This document shows positions 7,154-15,503 of a DNA stretch of 15,503 nt, one piece after another. Location: assembly GCA_003118195.1 (NCBI GenBank), contig BEXV01000245.1, positions 293,291-308,793 of the forward strand. The letters run 5' to 3'. The notes beneath the pieces were generated by a model, which was not told the DNA's origin, searched no databases, and worked only from the letters and a program-made list of their open reading frames with translations. Numbering within the stretch: the stretch's first letter is position 1; each line of letters opens with the position of its first letter. The translations under genes were made by a program, and so were the position numbers. Source of the stretch: Hemicentrotus pulcherrimus. Taxonomy: Eukaryota; Echinodermata; Echinoidea; Camarodonta; Strongylocentrotidae.

Positions 7154-10100
7154 CAAACTTCTGCCTTGCTGCTCCAGCTAAAAGACACCTTTTTGTGATA
7201 ACAGCAGACTTTCAGAGCCATAAAACTCAATGAAAAAAAAGATTGCAGTGCCTATGTGGTAGTAAAACCTTCCACTTCTAACAAACTATTACAGAAAGAA
7301 TGATAAAAACAAGGAAATTTGTGTCATATGGCAACATATTCTGCTATGTCTGTATACCATTCTATTTGACCTGGTGCAATCTTTCTTTCAAATAACTTTT
7401 AAACGTTAAAATGAATATTCAGGGACTTTTAAAGAGGTCTGTAAAAAGATTTATAACCTTCTGTTTAAATTAAAGCTACACATGCACAAAGTATACTCCT
7501 CTGAATGACTACAGTGGATCATCTGGTATTTTTCCATTGTTACATCTACACTAACTTGAACTTCAATTTAGCGGTAAAAGTAGTAGAAACCAATGTTCAT
7601 ATTATTCTTAATATCTTATGTACAAATCTTTTGTACAAAATACTTCACATACAAATAGTTAGTGGATCAAAGGCTCTCAAAAATCTGCATTGCAGAGAAT
7701 AGGTTTTCTTAGTTTAAATAACATTTCGGTCTCTTTATTGTTTTCTTAGAAAAATTGTTCAATAGATGGTTTTCTAAGGTATTTATATAAGATTTCATAC
7801 ATCTTTGTCCTTTTTCTGTACAATGAAATGTCAAGGCATTGGTGTCTATTGGTAATAAAAAGTGACCTTCAACAAGAAGAAAAACTGGGGAGACTTGAAT
7901 GAGTAGCATCAGATTGGTGCTTTGTATGTTGCATAGTGGGCATATGTAGAAATGAACTTAACAACAAAGTCTTGCATCTTGATTGGGACTTGCTTTATAG
8001 TTTATATATAGATTGAATAAAATAACTCCAGAAGTATTTCGCTATATCAGTGAATTGCATATTCTTAAATGTGTACTTTCCTTTTAAATAACTTTCCATA
8101 GTTGTTAATAAGTGCAGGAGTCTGAATCTTACTCATTTGATTAACTTGGAATGAATGCAAAGACTTAAAATCCCATTTCTAGTCCATTCCTTACACACTT
8201 CAATCTTGATTTGACATAAAAACTCTGCATCAACTGTGAGTGTGTGAGTTTTGCTTGTGCTGTGTGTATATCAGACTAATGAGTAGTGCACAAGTCAAAA
8301 GCAGCATTGTTATACTGAATGTACACCTGTAATTTCTATAAGCAAACACATGACATACTGTAATTTTAAGTTCCTTGTTCTGCTTTCATTGCTGTGAAAT
8401 ATTTATTCAGGACTCCCCTTGACATTTATTTATTCAACCTAATTGTAGCCTTTACTATATGTACAAGAAGAAATTGTACAGTACTTAAAGCAAACGTGCT
8501 GCATACAAATATATTTTCTTACTGATTATCAATATGAGAATATTAAAAGCAAAGCTGCTTGTATTGATCACTAGATTAGTCAAGTTACTTGTGGATTTAT
8601 GAATCTAATCTATTTATAATATTACATTTTCTTTACTTATTTCTAGGAGGGGATGACAAATATATTGATCTAGCCTTTTGATTATAAAAACTATCTGAAA
8701 GATGTCAGTTATCATATAATTGACACGATTTTGCAGATTGAGTGAAATGAAAAGTATGTGGCATGGTTTAGAACAAAGGAAAATGGAAACTTGTCCATCT
8801 TGTTCCATGTATGTCTTTCTATTCAATTATAATGACACATGTAAATCTGTATTTTGGTATTAATGTATTCAGTAAAATGATTCAGTTATCCATGTTATGT
8901 ATTGTAATTTATATGTACTTTTTATATTTTGATATAGTTTATAGTTTCAGATACTGTTAGAAGCACTTTCAGGTCATTCATCATACATCTCCAAGGTATT
9001 GTTCTGAGATGTTGTCAGGTTCTATTATGGGCTGAATTGCAATACAATCTACATAAACGCACACTTGTTGCACTTCAGGCCGAATCTGTGTTAAGTGCCT
9101 TAGTGTTGAGTGCCTTAGAATTGTGCCAAACAAAAGCTACCTGTATTCAAAATCATTATGATTATAGATTGAATTTTGCAAAGCATTTTTTAACCTGATA
9201 TGTAAAATAATACTCATGTTTAAGAAAAAAACATCCTTTCTAAAGGAGAAAATATGTGATCTTTATTTTCAGCAGAATTATGTAGTGGGCAGATTATGTA
9301 ACTGAACTAAAATGGAAATAAATAATAGAGATATACTGGGAGAAGATCTTTTATCGTTCAGTCTGATTGGTGTTCTGTTGATTGTTAAATAATTAACACA
9401 TAATTAACAAAAAACATTTCAATATTCATTAACTATATACCACATGTACCATCACCAGTATTTATTTATTTACTCCCACAGATGATTTCAAGCATATAAT
9501 ACATTTACTAGATAAGATAAAAAATTCAGAACAAAGATAAATCAAACGTGTTTCTCTTGCGATCTAATTCTATCACCTCAGCAGGACTCAAGCTAATTTA
9601 AATGCATGATAATAATGAAGTCTTATCAAGTATATAAGTTTTGCATTGATATATATACATGCCAACATACTACAATGATGTACTGAAAATCTCTTTTAAC
9701 AGCTGTGTACAGTAGCATTTTCTATGTCCAGAATACACGGTATATAAAATACAAAAATATGATACTCAAAGGTATACTGTACTATACTACTCTGCAATAA
9801 GGGTACAGGTACATTTCTTTTTTTAACATCAGTCTAGATGGATTTCCATGACAAATAATTTGCAATAATTTTCAAGCGAAAGCTCGTTTACATGAATGGA
9901 ATAATTGTACTGAGAAATGTAATGATGCATTGCTAGAGATATTTCTTGACAAATTTCCTTGCTTCAAGGTAAGAAAAACTTAGTACTGCAATCTTGACAA
10001 TAAGTAAGAACAAAATGCGCATAATTTCTCATGCTTCACTGATTGCAAATATAATATTACACTAAAATGGAAAATAAAATATTTCATTATTTACATTGCA

Positions 10101-10604
10101 CTAATGATTTCATTTTTCTTTTATTTATAGCTTCAACTACATGAGTTATCCTTGTCTTAGACAAGCTTAATATCAGGGTGGTGGAATTAAAAAATGAAAG
10201 GTAAAATTTATTTACTCACCAAGAAAGAAAAACAATATATACATTCACGATATTCATGAGATCATAGAACCTTGATGAGAAGGTATTTCAGAGTTGTCAA
10301 TAAAATGTCATAAAATATCAAGGCACATATTAAAGAGAACATTCATTCAAACATAAAACAATGCTATCTACATACTTGTGAAGGGAAACAAATCAATTAC
10401 AATTTTGATTCACATGCTTCATGATGTGACGAGTAATTACATATTTATAACCTTTGTATATCCCATTATATACACAACATAATGTATGCTTATTTAGAAT
10501 AGGCACTACAAAGAATGAGAAATATAAATGTACAAATACATCAATTCAAATTTTGGCAAAAAAGTAAAGATATTTGCTTCATATACACAGCAAAAGCGTC
10601 CTAC

Positions 10605-10673
10605 CGAAGTGACGGTAGTGAGGAAAATTGTAATGCAAAGTGAATGCAATTTTTTTTCACTACCGTCACTTCG
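10605..10673. repeat. Perfect 17-bp inverted repeat (foldback hairpin)
   Basis: The arms at 10605-10621 (CGAAGTGACGGTAGTGA) and 10657-10673 are exact reverse complements. Pairing can continue inward after a two-base mismatch (AAAATTG at 10624-10630 with CAATTTT at 10647-10653). The whole can fold into a 69-nt hairpin with a loop of about 16 nt. GC content is higher than its surroundings. It could be a small foldback MITE remnant or a structured RNA element. Confidence 0.8.
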
Positions 10674-11197
10674 TGAAAACAGCGACGATATGACTACAAG
10701 TTCAACAACAATTGTTTAAATACTGCCCTAGCATATTAAGTACTAAAACATGTGACCCAAAAACTTCATTGCTCTTGGTACAAGATACACTAGAACTACA
10801 GGTGTTACACAATTTGTAAAAACCTGGAATGTGTAGTTTTTTTGAAATAACACATAACATAACTAGGTCATGCAGCCCTTGTATAAACAAACTTTAAACT
10901 TAAAACATTGACGTACGGTTTCATTCCATAGAAACATTACAAGAAGCATTTATAAACTACCAGTATACATCCCAGAAAAATAAGAATATAATGAGAAAAT
11001 TTATTCAAGATTGCAGTATAATTTTGATAGAAAAGTTTACACAAGAAATATGTATGGTCACATACAATGAAAGTGCAAAGAATGTGCCTTTTTATTTCTG
11101 AACAAAGCCCCCAAAATACTGTCGGCCCTTAAATAAAACATATTTTGTGTTTTTGTGGTTCACAAAAGTAAGATTCTACCACATCGACTTTAAGCCC

Positions 11198-11203
11198 TTT
11201 ATT
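11198..11203 (-). promoter_or_regulatory. Candidate polyadenylation signal of the MYND gene
   Basis: TTTATT on the + strand reads AATAAA on the - strand, 23 bases after the stop codon at 11226. A second copy lies at 11091-11096. The near one would give a very short 3' UTR, so the second may be more likely. Confidence 0.35.
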
Positions 11204-11225
11204 TAAATTGATTATCTTTGAAGGC

Positions 11226-11386
11226 CTATTCTACATCATTCAACAGAGCAGCTTTTTTTACATCTGATATTTCATGCCTCGGATCCACAGATGGCTCACC
11301 GTTGTTATCAGCCTTCCGCTGCATCCTCTCAGCCTCCCTATCTCTCTCTACATGCTCCTGGCAGTGGCGACGTTTCCAGTCTTGCA
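11226..11386 (-). CDS. MYND gene terminal coding exon
   Basis: The acceptor is TCTTATTGCAG before 11386. The split codon gives V, then QDWKRRHCQEHVERDREAER, closing the MYND finger. A charged tail follows and the protein ends KKAALLNDVE with stop TAG at 11226-11228. Confidence 0.88.
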
Positions 11387-14300
11387 CTGCAATAAGACAA
11401 GAGAAAGAGAGCAAAGATGATGGATTTGAGACCTGAATGATCACTTCCTGGCAGGTTCTATTCATTCATTTTCATTAATTTTATTTCCAATTCTCGTAAA
11501 AAATACATTATACATATGAGAAAATACATAAACAATATAAAGAATATGTAGGAGCCAGCAGAGGCCATTGGCCTTTTAAAGGCTGCGCTCCAATCGCAGA
11601 TAATTATACAAATTAAAGAGAAAAGAAAAAGTTGGTAGTCCATTAACAAATGAGGACAGGGCTACAGGCTAATAAAACATAATTAAGATAGAAATTTCTT
11701 CATCAGATGACGTTTATACATGTATTTTCCTTTGAATGAGTGAGATTGGTACATTTTTATATCGATGGGTATTGTTAGATCTCTAGACTAATTTTCCCAA
11801 TAAATCACAGTCCAGTCTTTCAGAAAGTGCAAAATATTTGGCTTTTAGGAGACCTAGATTTTCTTGAGAGGAAGTCTCTGTATCTTGTGAACGGACGAGG
11901 AGACCAAGGAGTTCAGACACAGACGGCATCTCTGTTTACAGAAGTAGAGATGATCTTCCTCTCAAGGCATGTTTTCTGGCAATCTAATATTTTTCCCTTC
12001 ATATATGAGCACTTTTAGTGGATAATTGAATGTACCGACTCAAAGAGGCTCCATGCACAATCAATCTGAGGTGTTACGAAAGCATCATAACAGAAAAAAC
12101 AAACAGATTAAACAAGAGTATAAGACAAAGGTACCTTGACAATCTCTGCCGCAGTAGTACTTTCCCGGCTTGATCTTCTGTTGACGACACCTGAAATGAA
12201 CAGACAACGGACAACTTGGTCATCAATGAAACTGAAAGACACAGATGATTGGTGAATAGACAAACAAACGGGAGTGAGAAATACAGAGAAACTGAGAAAG
12301 CGAAAGAAAAAGACAGTGATGAGGCCGGAGGCACATACACTTGAAAGATAATCTTTAATCTTTAGCAAAAAAGAAAAACCAGAATGAAACTTTAAACTGT
12401 TCTCAGGATTATTCAACTTACATGTACACCCTATGTCATTAAGACTACATGTAAGTAAAAAGAAATATATTTTTCAATCGATTAAAATGAATTCATATTG
12501 ATCTAAATTCAAAAACTATTTATGAAACTTTATTAAATAGATTAATTAAAAAAATTACAAAAAGAATTTACAAAATCTTACTGCTGGCATTTCTTGTAAG
12601 TCTTTGGCTTGTCCTCATGCTTGCTGCATAGGGCACACTGTCTCAGCTTATGCTTCTTCATCTCAATGATTTCATCAGACATCCCTATGTCAGCACTTTC
12701 AGCAGTTTTCTTGGACTCTTTTGCAGGGTGATCTCCACGTCTGTCGACTGATTTTCTTTCATCCTGAGCCGTGCAACATCCTGCCTCAACAGATTGGTCT
12801 GTGATGGCAGGAACTTGTTCCTTCTGCTTCATTGCTGTATTAGGAACTTGTTCCTTCTGCTTCATCTTTGTACCAGGAACTTGTTCCTTCTTCTTCATCT
12901 CTGTATTAGGAACTTGTTCCTTCTGTTTCATCTCTGTATAAGGAACTTGTTCCTTCTGCTTCATCTCTGTATTAGGAACGTGTTCCTTCTGTTTCATCTC
13001 TGTACCAGGAATGTGTTCTTTCTGCATCATATTTTTACCAGAAACTTGTCCCTTCTGCTTCATCTCTGTACCAGGAATGTTTCCTTTCTGCTCTATCCCT
13101 GTATCTTGTGTCTGTTCATTCTGCTTCATCTCTGTATCAGGAACTTGTTCCTTCTGCTCTATCTCTGTACCAGGAATGTTTCCTTTCTGCTCTATCCCTG
13201 TATCTTGTGTCTGTTCATTCTGCTTCATCTCTGTATCAGAAACTTGTTCCTTCTGCTCCATCTCTTTAACAGGAACTTGTTCCTTCTGCATCATCTCCTT
13301 AACTGGTGGCTGTTCCTCTTCTTTTGAACTTTCATCATTTCCTACATTCCTTGTTGTATTGTCACTGTCCTTTCCTTTGTTTTCTTTCTCTTTATCCCCA
13401 GCTCTTCGGGTTTCTTCACCCCATTCTTTGTTTTCTTCATCTTTGCTCTCTATATCTCCATCTTCACTCTCTTTTTCTGCTTCAAAATAACATTCTTTGT
13501 ATTCACCCGCACCACTCATTTCTATCTGGGGAATTAAGGATACAAATAAAATTATCATCATTATGTTTTTTTTTGTAATGCTTTAAAATCTAAATAATCT
13601 CATTCTTACACTTAAAAAAAAAAAAGGCTCTCCAGATTACAGTATTGTAACCAGGAGTATTCACGGTTTTGGTTCTAGACAGTAGAAATACTTAAATCAC
13701 TGTTTTTATCAAGTTAATCATTCACATCATTTTAAAGAAGGGGAAACCAGTCATATGAAGTAAAACTTTGCTTTTATTTCACAGTCATAATTTTTGATGT
13801 GATTGAAATATTTCAGTCTCCCACAAGACTTACTAGCAACTTGACTCACCACTGTCAAAGATATGCTCCATTTAGTCATCTAAGATCTTTCACCTGGAAA
13901 ATAGCACCTTTTAAATAATGATTTTGAAGTATTTATCTGCTTGGTATGAAATTAAATTGTAGGTTAATGCCAGATTTGTGAAATTAAGTACCTTTTTCTT
14001 AATTTCTTTTTCAATCTTCCTATTTTGTTCTCCATCCACTTCGTTACCACCAGGGTCTAGTATTCGTATTCGGCATGCACCTGCCTTAGGATTGGGTGTA
14101 GGTGGTTTCACACGACGCCGAGGTAGTGAAACTCCCACAATTTTCTTTGGCTGTGTTCTCTCCAACTCTTCAATAAAACCTGGCACTTTTCTGCATTCTA
14201 AAAAAAAAAAAATCAGGAATTGAACGAAAACCAAAAAAAATTCTTGAAAGAAATATTGTGAATTCTTGATCAAGTATAAGGAGAGGTTACATCTTGCTTG

Positions 14301-15294
14301 TCTAAATTAGATAAGCCTTGTACAATTGTAACCTATTAATTTCCAGTTCAGTCCGGGAGACTGCCAATCCTCTATATTCATTATTTGGAGGGGGGGGGGA
14401 ACAAATTTGTTAAACTGAGAAATTAATGTGAAAGTGACATTGCAAACACTCAAACTTGTGAAAATACTACCCCACCTCAATCTTGTCTTATTTCAACTTA
14501 CCATCTACAAATTTTTGAAGACCCTCTGCTTCCAGTTTGTCTAAACTCTCCAGTCCTACATGTTTCTTTCTTTGAATCCTTCGCTCCTTTTTTGCCATCT
14601 GCTTTTGAGCCGTGCGCGTCACTCCTTTGTCCTTGCGCTTCACACTGGGAATCATGGGACGTCGAACTGTTTCACCTGTATTATGATGCAAAGGGCTTTC
14701 ACATTCATTCATCCTTTCGTTGCAGTGACTGCAATGCCTTATTTTCACATGGAAATTGGGTTCGTAGTGGACCTCAAAGACTTGAGGAAGGACGAAACCT
14801 TGACCTATGACCTGCTTGCGGATACACTCTAGATGGTCATGGCACCCAGGACATTCATTAGGATGACGCGAGTAAGAAGTTGTGTTCCATCTTGGGTACT
14901 TCAGCTTCACCTTCTTCTTTACTTCCTTTGTGTCTTCATTTTCAATTACAATACTAAGCTTTTTTGATTTATAACGCTGCTTCACTGGATCATCGTCCCC
15001 GCTGTCCTCTGAATTGTGCTCAATCTTGACATTCACCAGGTTGCGCCCTTCCTTCGTATCCTCTTGCAGTGCATACATAGTCTTGTCAAGTATGGACTTC
15101 TCATATTTATTGATGACAGTGCATGCTTTGACCAGGGTTGGTGAGTCGTCTCCAAACAGGTGGAAGGGTTTCTCAGGTGGAGGCTTCCAGTATAACGTGA
15201 CGTCTTGCTTGCACTCTTCCGCCTGGAGCCAGAGGCGCAGCATCTCAAAAAGACATCCTCCCAAATGAAGCAGAAACTGCAAGGTCTTGACTAC
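11226..15294 (-). CDS. MYND-type zinc finger protein with 11-residue repeats, 5' incomplete
   Basis: Exons (- strand) are 15294-14502, 14197-13992, 13525-12582, 12190-12135 and 11386-11226. Phases match at every join, giving 2160 nt (719 residues plus TAG). Residues 1-264 start hydrophobic and carry cysteine pairs at 148/151 and 188/191. Residues 266-333 are basic and proline-rich. Residues 334 to about 410 are acidic and low-complexity. Residues 411-573 are fifteen 11-residue repeats (MKQKEQVPNTE-like). Residues 630-678 form a MYND finger: C630, C633, C646, C649, YYC661, C665-Q, QDW670, H674, with H678 where the last Cys usually stands. MYND fingers bind zinc and usually proline-rich partner peptides. 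The specific function is unknown and I do not recognise the full-length family. The upstream coding exon(s) are outside the window unless ATG at 15312 is the start. Confidence 0.82.
11387..12134 (-). other. Last intron of the MYND gene
   Basis: This 748-base intron has no recognisable gene. A short GC-richer patch at about 11550-11605 (GGCCATTGGCCTTTTAAAGG) stands out from its AT-rich surroundings and could be a dispersed repeat fragment. A 63-codon open frame at 11827-12018 on the + strand has no recognisable motif. Confidence 0.6.
12135..12190 (-). CDS. MYND gene exon D (56-nt exon, zinc finger core)
   Basis: The acceptor is CATTTCAG before 12190 and the donor is GTACCT at 12134. It encodes CRQQKIKPGKYYCGRDCQ between split Gln and Val codons. 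This supplies C649, the YYC and the C-Q of the MYND finger. The exon is short, but phases match both neighbours (2 bases in, 1 base out). Confidence 0.88.
12582..13525 (-). CDS. MYND gene exon C (acidic stretch, 11-residue repeats, first MYND cysteines)
   Basis: The acceptor is TTCCCCAG at 13526 and phase is 0, starting IEMSGAGEYKECYFEAEKE. A run rich in Glu, Asp, Lys and Asn precedes the repeats. After the repeats, CTAQDERKSVDRRGDHPAKE and a helix lead to CALCSKHEDKPKTYKKCQ. The donor is GTAAGA at 12581, leaving CA. The finger continues in the next exon. Confidence 0.88.
12806..13294 (-). repeat. Coding 33-bp minisatellite, fifteen units
   Basis: Each 33-bp unit encodes an 11-residue repeat (consensus MKQKEQVPxTE), with 15 units and the last one short. 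Units 2-4 and 5-7 form a near-identical 99-bp block duplicated in tandem (MKQNEQTQDTG then IEQKGNIPGTE in both). The length is a multiple of three, so the complementary strand is also open, which gives spurious Leu/Phe/Cys-rich frames. Confidence 0.95.
13992..14197 (-). CDS. MYND gene exon B
   Basis: The acceptor is a T12 run followed by AG at 14199-14198. The two bases AA complete the G-AA Glu codon. It encodes ECRKVPGFIEELERTQPKKI, then a basic proline-rich stretch (PRRRVKPPTPNPKAG) and a charged helix ending EKEIKKK. The donor is GTACTT at 13991, in phase 0. Confidence 0.85.
14502..15294 (-). CDS. MYND gene exon A (cysteine-pair region)
   Basis: The acceptor TATTTGTACAG ends at 15295. Reading begins with a whole codon, VVKTLQFLLHLGG. 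The donor is GTAAGT at 14501, leaving one base (G). If the upstream sequence is exonic instead, an in-frame ATG at 15310-15312 would add six residues. I prefer an internal exon because the preceding bases look like an intron end. ECPGCHDHLEC and HCSHCNE suggest a zinc-binding module about 45 residues long that I cannot name. The last 60 residues are strongly basic (KRKDKGVTRTAQKQ, KKERRIQRKK). Confidence 0.82.
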
Positions 15295-15503
15295 CTGTAC
15301 AAATAGTGGCATTTTAAAAATAAAACACAGTAGGTGTCATAGTCGCAAGTTCATGAATTATTTCCCTGCACAGGAATATTTTTCTATGGCTAGACATTAA
15401 TCCACAACTTCCTTCCCTTTTTACAATGCACTTGTCACAATCTTCATGCAGGAGCTAGGAATGTTCAACTCCAGTTGGAATATTAGCTAGAAATCAAGTT
15501 GGT
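15295..15503 (-). other. Upstream intron (or 5' UTR) of the MYND gene
   Basis: I see no convincing coding sequence. On the - strand it runs into the acceptor before 15294. The 5' end of the gene is beyond the window. Confidence 0.5.

Larger units (their letters stand above)
7061..10600. other. AT-rich region between convergent genes, no gene seen
   Basis: I see no exon with recognisable protein similarity, no tRNA or rRNA, and no long open frame beyond what AT-rich sequence gives by chance (all 72 codons or fewer). Short TATTTATTTATT-type runs (about 9461-9473) and scattered TACATGTA-like words are present. Parts may belong to the long 3' UTR of either flanking gene. Confidence 0.6.

Noticed and set aside
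11218..11436. Plus-strand frame overlapping the MYND gene terminal exon
   Set aside because: It is antisense to an exon that joins in phase and completes the zinc finger.
11827..12018. A 63-codon plus-strand frame in the last MYND gene intron
   Set aside because: It is short, has no recognisable motif and lies antisense within an intron. Such lengths are expected by chance.
12806..13294. A CRISPR-like repeat array
   Set aside because: The 33-bp units are contiguous with no unique spacers, maintain an open frame and lie within an intron-containing gene.
12794..13490. Plus-strand frames encoding Leu/Phe/Cys-rich repeats (RNLFLLLHLCI)
   Set aside because: They are antisense to the 33-bp coding minisatellite. 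The minus-strand frame has matching splice sites and continues into a MYND finger.

Overview
The window looks like nuclear genomic DNA from an animal. Coding sequence is split into short exons with GT-AG introns, the space between genes is long and AT-rich, and microsatellites and dispersed repeats are frequent. The THNSL1-type gene, its many introns, and a tandem-core repeat of a style familiar from echinoderm, amphioxus and mollusc genomes suggest a marine invertebrate, probably a deuterostome such as an echinoderm. That assignment is inference. There is no bacterial operon structure, no rRNA and no tRNA that I could see.

Left part (275-6442, + strand): the 3' eight coding exons of a threonine synthase-like 1 (THNSL1) gene. 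The joined exons give about 644 residues, against roughly 740 in the vertebrate protein. The missing N-terminus, which should carry the P-loop of the shikimate-kinase-like domain, lies upstream of the window. The PLP lysine, the SGDTGS phosphate loop and the GNFGN loop are all present. Intron 5 holds a TA-flanked MITE. Intron 7 holds a roughly 0.95 kb element with a hairpin at each end and a core of 144-bp tandem repeats. A single N in that core marks an assembly join with a 46-bp unmerged duplicate.

Middle (6443-11225): the THNSL1 3' UTR begins with three 71-72 bp tandem repeats. About 4.5 kb of AT-rich sequence follows, in which I see no gene. It contains a 14-nt match to the end of an Illumina read-2 adapter (7116-7129) and a perfect 17-bp inverted repeat (10605-10673).

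Right part (15294-11226, - strand): the last five exons found for a gene that converges tail-to-tail with THNSL1. They join in frame to about 719 residues: a cysteine-pair region, a basic linker, an acidic disordered stretch, fifteen 11-residue repeats encoded by a 33-bp minisatellite, and a C-terminal MYND-type zinc finger split over three exons. I do not recognise the family beyond the MYND finger. The two genes have no evident functional link.

Nothing here is a convincing new biological system. The points most worth a second look are the tandem-core element with Helitron-like 3' features, the unmerged assembly join, the adapter-like 14-mer, and the repeat-plus-MYND protein with an atypical last zinc ligand.
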